Shown here piece by piece: positions 1 to 11,100 of a stretch of DNA of 64,000 bases. The translations under genes and the position numbers were made by a program. Numbering within the stretch: the first letter of the stretch is position 1; every line of letters starts with the position of its first letter. Where the stretch lies: positions 59,525,001 through 59,589,000 of the forward strand of contig OX419758.1 in the NCBI GenBank assembly GCA_948567375.1, written 5' to 3'. The notes beneath the pieces are model-generated. The model was not told the origin of the DNA and ran no database searches. It worked only from the letters and a program-made list of their open reading frames with translations. The DNA is from Lunularia cruciata. Lineage: Eukaryota > Streptophyta > Marchantiopsida > Lunulariales > Lunulariaceae.

Positions 1-1274
1 GTCGGAGTGGATAAGACCTTGGATGCAGTCCATCGCCATTACTATTAGCCCAAGATGAGCAACAACATGATGGACTACGTGCGTAGCTGCCTACTTTGTC
101 AACAGAACAAAGCCTCTAATCAAGCTCATGCATTGCTCCTTCAACCTCTCCCCACGCCTACCCAACGTTGAGAACAAGTGAGTGTGGATCTCGTTTGTGA
201 ATTACCCAAGACCACCTCAGGGTTTGACTCCATCGTGGTCTTTGTGGACCGGCTCAACAAAATGATTCATGTATGCTCTACCACCAAGGATGTGACCGCT
301 CCACAACTAGCTCAATTATACTTAGATGCAATCTTCTCTCACCATGGCCTGTTTAGAGTACTTATCACCAATAGAGACACTCAATTCACCCGTTTGTTTT
401 GGTGAACACTCTTTGGTTTCTTCAAAACCAAGTTGGCCATGTGCACAGCTTATCACCCACAAACAGATGGCCAAATAGAGCGGGCTAATTGCACGATTGA
501 AGACATGTTACGCAACTTCACCTTAGAAGAGCAAGAGAGGTGGGACATCCCTACTCTTGTTGGTGGAATTCACTTATAACAATTCAGTGAATGCATCTTC
601 CTAGGTCACTCCATTCTTCCTCATGTATGGTGAGCATCCCTTCACACCTTCTAGCTTGATGAAGATCCGTCCAGTGGCTACCAAGGTTGATGTCGTCAAC
701 ACATTTGTTTATAGAATCCAACACGGTGTGAAGAGTGCCAAGCACATATTACAAATTGCACAAAATCAATAAAAGTAGTATGTTGATGCACACCGTAGAC
801 ACATGGAGTTCAATGTTGGGGATCAAGTGTGGCTATCGACAACCAACCTCACATTAGTTAGATCTTGTAAGCTTAGACCTTGTTTTATTGGGCCTTTCTT
901 GATTCTTCGTGATGTCGGCGCTGTGGCCTATCACCTTGAGCTACCACCACACATGAAGATCCATCCAGTGTTCCATGTTTCCCTACTACGTAGATATGCT
1001 CCCCGATCAGGCTAGGATCATTCCACACAAGACATTTGACTGTGTCTGACACTCATTGATGGCACAGAAGAATATGAAGTGGAGCATATTCACCAAAAAT
1101 GCATACGTGGTACTCGCCAATTGCGGGTGGACTATTTCATATAGTGGAAAGGTTACCCCCTCTATGAAGCAACATGGGAGCCCGTTGCTAATTTGACACA
1201 TGCACCGGTGTTGGTGAAAGCATTTGAGCAACAATTGTATAACAAGGATGTTGCGTCTTAAAAGGAGGGAGGTC
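1..1274 (+). pseudogene. Family L chromodomain retrotransposon, 3' part of pol (integrase, chromodomain), decayed
   Basis: This is the end of a Ty3/gypsy pol gene that enters from the left of the window. Around 60-130 lies the end of an integrase zinc-binding region (CLLCQ). The catalytic core follows at about 175-510, with first Asp in VDLV, a region reading ITNRD where SDRD is usual, and GQIERAN supplying the Glu. The integrase tail (IHPVFHVSLLRRY) is near 960-1000. A chromodomain follows at about 1075-1215, with WKGYP and ATWEPV. Stops and frame changes break it into pieces, for example in-frame TGA at 403 and TAG at 1012, so it is not functional. A purine run at 1261-1272 precedes the LTR and is the likely polypurine tract. 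The chromodomain places it among chromoviruses, whose integrase tail is thought to guide insertion into chromatin. Confidence 0.85.
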
Positions 1275-2005
1275 TATAATACCACGAGCTAGCCATATGA
1301 TCTAGATGTAAAATTTGGTTTGGTAACATCTACAATAATTTTATACATGATGGTCAAAATAGATTAGATAGAAGTATCACCAAAAGAGTACTTCTACAAA
1401 AAAAGTAGAAACCAAAATAGACTTGAGAACCTTAGAACCAATAGCTAGACATATGATTTAAAGGTAAGAATTAGTTTGGTAACATCTTGAAGGATGTTAT
1501 ACATGATGGACTAAACAGATCAGAAAGAGATATCACCAAAAGGAGACTTCTCTTAATAGAGTAGGAACCAAAATATACCTGAAATCTTTGAAGGCAATTT
1601 TGGAGGCCTAAACGGATGAATTAGGCCTAAAAAATGTATGGATTCTCCCCTGAAAAAGGAAAGGATGGCCTTCCCTCCCCTTGGTTTGTCTCATCGAGAG
1701 CTTTCCAATGGTACCTTACTCATGTGATTCTGAGACTCCTTCAGGAAGATTCCCTAAAAGATTCCCTCTGGTCAAAGCTTGTTTGACCAACCAGATAGGA
1801 CCTAGACCGTCATGTCACCCATCCAAGTAAGTAATCCAAGGGTGGAGCTTGATGACATGTCATTTGTCTGCCTAATCCTATGGTGGAGCTTCCTTGGAGG
1901 AGATCCTCTTTGTGTATATAATAAAGAGAAGGTGCTCCTTTGGGACACCAAATGTTGAGTGTGTAATTTGTGTTTTCTCTCTTCTCTTGTCCTCGGAGTA
2001 TTATG
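1275..2005 (+). repeat. Family L 3' LTR
   Basis: This ~731-bp LTR begins TATAATACCA (mutated from TGTAATACCA in other copies) and ends at TTATG (from TTACA). Solo copies of the same LTR occur in reverse orientation at 54287-55028 and 57907-58646, and partial ones at 40606-41146 and 42374-42918. A TATA-like box (tgtatataat) is at about 1912-1921. It abuts M1 gag sequence at 2006, so this L element is inserted in M1. Confidence 0.85.
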
Positions 2006-3047
2006 GTTGGATGACTTCATCTAAGATTTTGATAGTGGTGTGATCTATAGTAGATGTGGAACCCGACTTTGTTTATACCCTTCATGGCATGGAAAGGGTT
2101 GTTTCAACATTTGGAGGGTCCACCAATGGACGACTACCATGAGTTTAGGAGAGCTCATTTAGAGGAGATTGAGTTATGGTGATCATTTTGGTCTCTGAAT
2201 TACGTCTTCCTCACTTCAGGCTTGGTTGCCAAGCATAAATCGGCTGTACCCATAAGTTCTAGCTCGAGTAGTGTTGGTGGAGCTAGTGGTGGTGCACTAG
2301 GTGGAGATATTGCTACCACGAGTGGAGGTATCACTGTAAGAGGTGGTGTGGTACCGTTTAACCCCATGGTGAAGTTCTTCCAATGTTTGAGGCAAAACTA
2401 CCAAGGAGTGCGGATTGTCAAGCTGAGGAGCTTGTAGGAGTTCTAGTGGAAGGCTGAAGAGAGTCTACGTGAGGCATGCACTCGCATGAAGTGGCTGATT
2501 AGTTTTCCTCAAGGAGTTACTAAGGCCCAAGCAATCTAGTTTTGGTATGCAATACTAGACAAGGAGTTGCAATGTAGAGTTCGTGATGCTACGTTGTTAT
2601 AGGCTACTTCGCCTACTTTGGCAGTGGTCTTTGGTTTGTATGAGCGTATTGAGCTCAACATGGTAGAGGAGAGGGTGGTGACATTGGATTTGGTAGGGAG
2701 ACCTCATCCACAACTATTACTTCTTCTAGAGTGCAGTAGAGTGCTCTATGCCCAATTGGTTTTTGAGGACAAGGTGGGCAGCCTAGATCCTATGGAGCGA
2801 GTGGAATGCCTAGTGGAGCTAAACCCTTACCTTTATTTTAAAGTCAGCAACAACCAATGAGTGGTGGTGTTGCTTGTTGGACTTGTGGTGAACCTCACCA
2901 TAAGAGAGAGTGTACTCAAGGCATTGAACCTGATACCTCTGGTGCATCACATCCAACACAGAGGTAGGGTGAGCATTACTACAGATTTGGTCACATTAGT
3001 GATCAATGCATTGACCTACACCCGGAGTTACAAAGTGGTAGTGCTGT
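2006..3047 (+). pseudogene. Family M copy M1, gag region, decayed (left piece)
   Basis: This is a decayed gag of the methyltransferase-bearing family. It aligns in order with the M3 gag on the opposite strand (21909-23399), including the Ser/Gly-rich linker at about 2245-2350, the region ending KLRSL, and a degenerate zinc-knuckle region near 2875-2935. In-frame stops are common and many are explained by C-to-T or G-to-A changes (for example CAG to TAG). The left edge is the L LTR. The right edge is the C1 LTR at 3048, and the copy resumes at 28978. Confidence 0.8.
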
Positions 3048-3459
3048 TGTAACAATATGGAGTTTAGCAACAAAGTTAGTTAGGCCTACAAAGTAGCACA
3101 TAAGACAAATTAGCCTATAATATTCCGGAAGTACATAGGAAGCTTCTTGGGAAGCTTCCCGGCTAGCTTAGCTTGCACCTCAAGTAAGTAGCTTCTAGAA
3201 GCTTCCAACTAGCTTAGCTCGTATGCCAAGTAGACAGCTTCTAGAAGGAAGCTTCTTGAGAAGCTTCCTAGTTAACTTGGCTTGCACTCTAAGAAAGCGG
3301 CTTGAGGAAACTTATTGAGAAGCTTCTCAAAGGCCTTGTATGCTACCTATAAATGCCAAGGCCAAAGCTCATGCTAGGCATTTGGAGTTTTCCCTCATTC
3401 AAGTGTCCCAATGTGAGTTTCCATTCTCCTATTTCTCTCCTCGGATTTGGTCTTATACA
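3048..3459 (+). repeat. Family C 5' LTR of C1 with heat-shock-element cluster
   Basis: This 412-bp LTR runs TGTAACAATATGG to TATACA. It contains many GAAnnTTC modules and short inverted repeats around AAGCTT between 3140 and 3325. A perfect three-module heat-shock element (TTCtaGAAgcTTC) is at 3193-3205. A TATA box (cctataaatg) is near 3347-3356, about 150 bp downstream of that element. A tRNA-iMet-like primer site follows at 3461. Confidence 0.85.
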
Positions 3460-3460
3460 T

Positions 3461-3475
3461 TGGTATTAGAGAAGG
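3461..3475 (+). other. Primer binding site of C1 (initiator-Met tRNA type, mutated)
   Basis: The sequence tggtattagagaagg starts two bases after the LTR. In C2 the same position reads tggtatcagagc, the usual plant complement of the initiator-Met tRNA 3' end. C1 carries a C-to-T change. Confidence 0.75.
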
Positions 3476-3479
3476 AATG

Positions 3480-4643
3480 GGATGGATGGAATTTATAAAC
3501 CATCAAATCCACTTTCACCAAACCATTGGGAATTTTGTATCCAAATACTACCCAAGTATCATTTCACACAATTCATCACCTCGTACTTTGGACAAGATTT
3601 TCTGCATATGATCACCATATCTAAGGAACCCTTGGTGCTTCTGGTTGTAACTTATGGAGAATGGTGGACGTGTTGTTTCTATGTGTTAGTAAATTAGATA
3701 GATAAGGAGTGGTGTGATAGAATAGCAACCATGGTAGCAATATCCGATGTTATCCATGCTATGCAACAACAAATCAAGCACCTTACTTGATTGTTGGATG
3801 AACGAGATCTTTGACAACAAGAGCAAGTAAAGAGAGTACCAATTCGAGAAGGAGAAGATTGGATCAGATTCCCTAAACCCAAAGTATTTGAAGCAAGAAT
3901 CTTCTGGGTGTAGTGGAGAATTTTGTGTTTGATTATGAACGTTATTTTGAAGTTACCAATCTACAAGACGAGCAAAAACAGATTTTCTTGGCTTTTAGCC
4001 AAATGGATGGAGTAGCAAAGCTATGGTAGAGATTTTGAGTGGAGTGAGCTGAACAAAAAATGGTTACACCAATCATGACATGGTCAAAATTCAAGAGCGC
4101 AATAATTAGTTGGTTCCAAGCTATAAATGCCACACAAGCTACACGGGATAAGTTGGCAAAGTTGAAACATATTGGCTTTGTAAGAAGTTACATCATGTAG
4201 TTCCAAAACACCACCATGCAAATTCCAGATATATTGGAAGGTGAAGCTCAGGATCAATTCGTGAGGGGCTTGAAGGTGCGAACCAAATTAGAGTTAACCA
4301 TGCGAGAGCCACAACACTTGGAGGAAGCCATGCGGTTGGCCGAACATTTTGATTCCTTGGTGGTAACAACTTGGCCTTGACCTCGACCCCCACAGAGCCT
4401 ACCAATACACTACATAAAAGTGGAGGAGCTAGCACCAATGGAGATTGATGCAATTCAACAAAGACCACTTGGCACGGAATATAGAGAGAAACTGTGACAA
4501 AATGGTGGTTGTTTTTATTGTCGCCAATTGGGGCATTGCATTGCTGAATGTCCACTCAAGAATGGAAAACCTCGACAAGTTGCCCAAGTGGAGGTTGTGG
4601 AGCGGAATGATCAAGTAAATGAAGAATCCCAATAGGAGATTTT
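3480..4643 (+). pseudogene. Family C gag of C1, decayed
   Basis: This is a degenerate gag with several in-frame stops. It parallels the better copy at 59840-60985 throughout, including the RFPKPKVFE region and the F..F core. A CCHC zinc knuckle, CFYCRQLGHCIAEC, is readable at about 4509-4550. Gag packages the element's RNA into a virus-like particle, and this copy cannot do so because of the stops. A protease fragment follows directly. Confidence 0.75.
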
Positions 4644-4855
4644 GTGCCGCCTACTGGGAGCTTGATTAGTTCCAATGGGATTGAAAGCTCAACCTATGCA
4701 AGTTTGCTTCACTTGCAAGGTATGATATCTAATCGGGGTTGTAGGATTTTGGTTGATCGTGGAAGTTTAGAGAATTGCATGTCTATGCAAGCAGCAAAGG
4801 GATTGGGTATCCCTATCAAGCTAGTGATTGGAAGTAGTTTGATGATGATGGATAA
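4644..4855 (+). pseudogene. Family C protease fragment of C1
   Basis: It matches the aspartic protease of C2: GCRILVDRGSLENCMS here against GCRILVDSGSSENCMS in C2, so the catalytic D-S-G has become D-R-G and the enzyme would be dead. Sequence identity to C2 stops near 4850-4855, where M2 pol begins. Confidence 0.75.
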
Positions 4856-7800
4856 TAGTTATAGAGGATACTTGGGAGCCAGATCTTGGACCCAAGCTTA
4901 TTGGAGAGGAAAGACGGAGGGTTTGGAGGTTCTTGAGGAGTCACACAAGTTGTTTTGCCTTCAGTATGAGGGATTTGGGTGCTCTAAAGGGAATTGGTAT
5001 ACGGATTGAGCACACAAGCGACACACCAGTTTTCTGACGTCCTTATTGATATAGTGATATGGAGAGGACATTGATTTAGAGCCGGAGTAGTGACCTTTGT
5101 GAGGCTGGTTTGGTGGAGATTTCACATGGAGAGTATGCATCAGCAACAGTGATGCCAGCCAAGAAGGATATGCATGGCAACTATACAGATAGGCGGATGT
5201 GTGGAGATTACCATCCTATCAACCGACAAACCAGGGCTGATCGGTATTTCATGCCTACACTGGAGGAGATTTTTGATGCGATTGGGCATGCAAAGATCTT
5301 CAATACTTTGGATCTTTGAGCGGGATATCATCAGTTGCCGATTAGGGAGGAGGATAAGTCCAAGACAACATTTTGGGCTATTGATCCTCACGGCAAGGAT
5401 GTGTTATATCAGTGGAGATTCTTACCATTTGGGTTAAAGAATGCTCCTGCTGAGTTCCAGAGGGTCATGGATAGGATCCTAGTTGGATTAGATTTTGCTC
5501 GGTGTTATATTGATGACATTTAGGTTTATAGCACTATTGTGGAGGAGCATGAGAGACAGTTGTTGGAGGTGTTTGAGAGGTTGAGATCTCATGGACTCAA
5601 ATTACATCCTGGGAAGTGTAGGTTCTTCCACAAGCAGGTTGAGTATTTGGGTCACACTATCTACCCCGGAGGACTTGGTGTTCAGCAGACCAAGGTAGAG
5701 GCTATTGCACGTATTCCTCGGCCTACGGATGTGAGTAGAGTGCAAGCATTCCTTGGGTTGGCAAACTTCTATTGCCGCTATGTTAGAGGATTTAGTGCCA
5801 AGGCCTTGACGAAGCTGACCAAGCTTACACAGGAGTGGTGTTGGGGAGATGAGCAGAGAGAGCTTTTGTAGAGCTCAAGGAGAGGTTGACATCTGCTCCT
5901 ATTTTGAGGAGACCAATCAGGGGACGACCATTTCAGGTTTACACTGATTGGAGTATGTTGGAGCTTGGAGCGGTGCTCACCCATCATGATGATGAGGAGA
6001 AGGAGTTTGTGGTGGTCTATGCTAGTCGCTCCAACAATTCAGTGGAGGCAAAGTATAGTTCATATGAGGGAGAGTGTTTGGCAGCAATTTGGGCAGTAGC
6101 ACATTTCCGATGTTACCTATTTGGTAACCCCTTCACTATCATCATTGATCATCAGCCATTGAAGTGGTTGATGGAGTCCAACAAGCTTTCAGGGAAGCTT
6201 GCACGATGGGCTTTGATTTTATAGGAGTATGATTTCATGGTTGTTCACAGACCTAGAGTGGTGAACCGTGATGCAGATGGGTTGAGTAGAAACCCATGTC
6301 CCAGCCAGCAGGATCAGACCGAAGCACGTTGGCATGGTGAGACAGATGAGGAGATGGTGCTAGGTTGGCATGCATCGGCCTTTTTGTGTATATTTGCAGA
6401 GGCTTTGGTGGTATCTCTCTCAGCGCATACATGAGGAGTTATTGAGGTCATAGATCCAGAGAGTGAAGATATTGGTACAGTTCAGCGAGACATTTATGAT
6501 GATGTCTTAGTGATGGACTATCTTTGCATTGGTGTTGTGGATGGCACAGTTGGGGCCAAGGAGAGAGACCGTGTTCTTCAGCGTGCCAGACGGTTCAGAT
6601 TGGAGGGTAGACACCTTTTGCGTGTATGGGAGGATGGTAGAGTGCAAGTAGTACCACTTCCATCACAGAGACCACAGTTGGTCCGTCATACTCATGAGGA
6701 GCTAGGACATTTTGGAGTAAAGCGTACGTATAGCTTACTCCAAAGTCATTATTGGTGGCGCGGTATGTAGACCGAGGTACAACAGTTTGTTGCCAGATGT
6801 ATGGTTTATGCCGAGTTAGAGCATCATTCAATGCTCCTACGCCACAGTTACACCCATTACCTATCATGGGATTGGGTTACCGTTGGAGTTTAGACTTTGC
6901 CGGACCTTTACCGCTAACTGTGAGACATCATCGGTATGTTTTGGTGATGGTGGAGCACTTCTCCAAGTGGATTGAGTTGGTGGCACTTCCTGACAAGTCT
7001 AGTGAGGGGACAGCTTACTCGTTCCTGGATCAAGTTCTTAGTCATTTTGGTGCACCAACTGAGGTTTTGACTGATCAGGGTACAAAGTTCTTGGAGGAGT
7101 TTCAGGTCTTGTGTGACAAGGCTTTATTGATCATCGTACTACATCCCAAGATCACCATGAGGCAGATGGCTTAGCAGAGAGAGTGGTTCAGATGGTGAAG
7201 AGAGGATTGCAAAAGTATGGTTTGCAGAGAGGCCACTTGGGAGATTGAGATCTCCAATTACCTTGGTTGGCCATGGGCTATTGGTTCAGCCGGCAAGCCT
7301 CCTTAGCATCCTTCTCTCCATACTTTCTACTCTATGGACGAGGTCCAGATTTACCTAAGCCATTTGTCGAGATGCTACTGTAGTTTTGGACTTGGATGAC
7401 CCCAATGTATGGATGAATGCATGTTCTCAACGGGTAGAGATCTTTCGAAGAGTGATGCCGATGGCCTTAGAGAACTTGGCGATTGCTCAGCATAGAGATA
7501 CTTTACACTATGCTACCATTCAAGGAAGAGGTTATAGACCCTCAATCCGTCGATTTCATCTAGGTGACTATGTATATCTACAACAGACAGCACCGACAAC
7601 ACTTGATGTTTCTACAGGCCGCACTATCTTGAGAGTGCATGAGGTTTTGCCATCTAGAGTCCTTGTGTTAGAAGGACATGATGGTGTTGTTTGGAAGGAT
7701 CATGTGCGCAATTGTGCGCCATGCCACCTCCCAAACATTGATGGTACTATGGACCCAAGCTTGGCACTTGTACGTGCAGGCTTGAGGTGTATGTTATGTG

Positions 7801-7922
7801 GCTCTTCTAGTGGAGCTGCTACTATGTTAGTGTGTGATAGTTGTTCGAGAGGATGACATATGGCATGTATGACTCCTCCCCTCATGGTGATTCCTTAGGG
7901 ACAGTGGTTATGTCCTAGATGT
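4856..7922 (+). pseudogene. Family M copy M2, pol only, decayed
   Basis: This is a 5'-truncated M element that starts just downstream of the conserved UAG position and runs through reverse transcriptase, RNase H, integrase and PHD finger. It parallels the intact M3 pol on the opposite strand (8180-11230). YIDD is readable at 5509-5520 but followed by TAG. Integrase shows LDFAG near 6893 and LTDQG near 7067. The PHD cysteines (CMLC, CDSC) are present near 7792-7850, but a TGG-to-TGA change interrupts the domain. Stops such as DL*AGYH (CGA to TGA) and L*EYDF (CAG to TAG) inactivate it. Its 3' end continues at 25029 beyond the M3 insertion. Confidence 0.85.
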
Positions 7923-8191
7923 TGTCGTGCGTATATACATCGCTGTCAACATCATACACTATAAAAGCACAACTCACACATAAGTCATACATAGACTCTA
8001 AAGTGCCACAATCGCCCCCCTAGCTGGCGGTTAGGTCCCTCTAACTCCAGATAGCCATCTACTCTAAGTATATGGTATACCCTCTAATGGGCAAAGATCA
8101 GGAGGCCGGGTGCTATGGAGCCCCATCGTTAGTCGCCTGTCTGCAATCTATACCATATAAAGAATGAACTAGCTATAGGTCAAGTACATCT
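7923..8191 (-). repeat. M3 3' untranslated region, polypurine tract and 3' terminal segment
   Basis: After the pol stop the minus strand has about 165 bp of untranslated sequence. Next comes a purine-rich tract (gctaggggggcgat, complement of 8011-8024), then an 88-bp TG...CA segment (7923-8010). That segment matches two 105-bp units at 25208-25312 and 25770-25874, with a 17-bp deletion. The whole 269-bp block is also present in the opposite orientation at 25029-25312. Confidence 0.7.
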
Positions 8192-11100
8192 AGGACATAA
8201 CCACTGTCCCTGAGGAACCACCGTGAGGGGAGGAGTCATACATGCCATATGCCATCCTCTCGAACAGCTATCACACACTAACATAGTAGCAGCTCCACCA
8301 AAAGAGCCACATAACATACACCTCAAGCCTGCACGTACAAGTGCCAAGCTTGGGTCCATAGTACCATCAATGTTTGGAAGGTGGCATGGCGCACAATTGC
8401 GCACATGATCCTTCCAAACAACACCATCACGTCCTTCTAACACAAGGACTCCAGATGGCAAAACCTCGCGCACTCTCAAGATAGTGCGGCCTGTAGAAAC
8501 ATCAAGTGTCGTCGGTGCTGTCTGCTGTAGATATACATAGTCGCCTGGATGAAATCGACGGATCGAGGGTCTATAACCTCCTCCTCGAATGGTGGCATAG
8601 CATAAAGTATCTCTATGCTGAGCAATCGCCAAGTTCTCGAAGGCCATCGGCATCACTCTCTGAAAGATCTCTGCCCGCTGAGAACATGCGCTCATCCATA
8701 CATCAGGGTCATCCAAGTCCAAAACTACAGTAGCATCTCGACGAATGGCTGCAGGTAAATCTGGATCTTGTCCATAGAGTAGAAAGTATGGAGAGAAGGA
8801 TGCTAAGGAGGCTTGCCGGCTGAACCGATAGCCCATGGCCAACCAAGGTAACTGGAGATCCCAATCTCCCAAGTGGCCTCTCTGCAAACCATACTTTCGC
8901 AATCCTCTCTTCACCATCTGAACCACTCTCTCTGCTAAGCCATCTGCCTCAGGGTGATCTCGGGATGTAGTACGATGATCAATCAAAGCCTTGTCACACA
9001 AGACCTGAAACTCTCCCAAGAACTCTGTACCCTGATCAGTCAAAACCTCAGCTGGTGCACCAAAATGACTAAGAACTCGATCCAGGAACGAGTAAGCTAT
9101 CCCTTCACTAGACTTGTCAGAAAGTGCCACCAACTCAATCCACTTGGAGAAGTGCTCCACCATCACCAAAACATACCGATGCTGTCTCACAGTCAGCGGT
9201 AAAGGTCCGGCGAAGTCCAAACTCCAACGGTAACCCAATCCCATGATAGGTAATGGGTGTAACTGTGGCGTAGGAGCATTGAATGATGCTCTAACTCGGT
9301 CACAAACCACACATCTGGCAACAAACTGCTGTACCTCGGTCTGCATACCGCGCCACCAATAATGACTCTGGAGTAAGCTATATGTACGCTTTACTCCAAA
9401 ATGTCCTAGCTCCTCATGAGCATGACGGACCAACTGTGGTCTCTGTGATGGAAGTGGTACTACTCGCACTCTACCATCCTCCCATACACGCAAAAGGTGT
9501 CTACCCTCCAATCTGAACCGTCTGGCCCGCTGAAGAACACGGTCTCTCTCCTTGGCCCCAACTGTGCCACCCACAACACCAGTGCGAAGATAGTCCATCA
9601 CTAAGACATCATCATGAATGTCTCGCTGAACTGTACCAATATCTTCACTCTCTGGATCTGTGACCTCAATAACTCCTCCTGTATGCACTGAGAGAGATAC
9701 CACCAAAGTCTCTGCAAATATACATAGAAAGGCCGATGCATGCCAACCTGGCACCATCTCCTCATCTGTCTCACCATGCCAACGTGCTCCGGTCTGATCC
9801 TGCTGGCTGGGACATGGGTTTCTACTCAACCCATCTGCATCACGGTTCACCACTCCAGGTCTGTGAACAACCGTGAAATCATACTCCTGTAAAATCAGAG
9901 CCCATCGTGCAAGCTTCCCTGAAAGCTTGTCGGACTCCATCAACCACTTCAGCGGCTGATGATCAGTGATGAGAGTGAAGGGGTTACCAAATAGGTAACA
10001 TCGGAAATGTGCTACTGCCCAAACTGCTGCCAAGCACTCTCCCTCATATGAACTATACTTCGCCTCCGCTGAATTGTTGGAGCGACTAGCATAGGCCACC
10101 ACAAACTCCTTCTCCTCATCATCATGTTGGGTGAGCACCGCTCCAAGCCCCAACATACTCCAATCAGTGTGAACCTGAAATGGTCGTCCCCTGATCGGTC
10201 TCCTCAAAATAGGAGCAGATGTCAACCTCTCCTTGAGCTCTACAAAAGCTCTCTCCTGCTCATCTCCCCAACACCACTCCTGTTCAAGCTTGGTCAGCTT
10301 CGTCAAGGCCTTGGCAATGGCACTAAATCCTCTAACATAGCGGCGATAGAAGTTTGCCAACCCAAGGAATGCTCGCACTCTGCTCACATCCGTAGGCCGA
10401 GGAATACGTGCAATAGCCTTCACCTTGGTCTGCTGAACACCAAGTCCTCCGGGGTAGATAGTGTGACCCAAATACTCAACCTGCTCATGGAAGAACCTAC
10501 ACTTCCCAGGATGTAATTTGAGTCCATGAGATCTCAACCTCTCAAACACCTCCAACAACTGTCTCTCATGCTCCTCCACAGTAGTGCTATACACCAAAAT
10601 GTCATCAATATAGCACCGAGCAAAATCCAGTCCAGCTAGGATCCTATCCATGACCCTCTGGAACTCAGCATGAGCATTCTTCAACCCAAATGGTAAGAAT
10701 CTCCACTGATATAACACATCCTTGCCGTGAGGATCAATAGCCCAAAATGCTGTCTTGGACTTATCTTCCTCCCTGATCGGCAACTGATGATATCCCGCTC
10801 GAAGATCCAAAGTACTGAAGACCTTTGCATGCCCAATCACATCAAAAATCTCCTCCGGTGTAGGCATGGCATACCGATCAGCCCTGGTCTGTTGGTTGAT
10901 AGGACGGTAATCTCCACACATCCGCCTATCTGTATAGTTGCCATGCATATCCTTCTTGGCTGGCATCACTGTCGCTGATGCATACTCTCCATGTGAAATC
11001 TCCACCAAACCAGCCTCAAAAAGGTCACTACTCCGGCTCTGAATCAATGTCCTCTCCATCTCACTATATCGATAAGGACGTCGGAAAACAGGTGTGTCGC

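Noticed and set aside
10124-10978. Plus-strand open frames of 83-130 codons opposite M3 pol (also 8223-8408)
   Set aside because: They are antisense shadows of the reverse transcriptase and integrase frame, and their counterparts on the other M copies are likewise antisense to pol.
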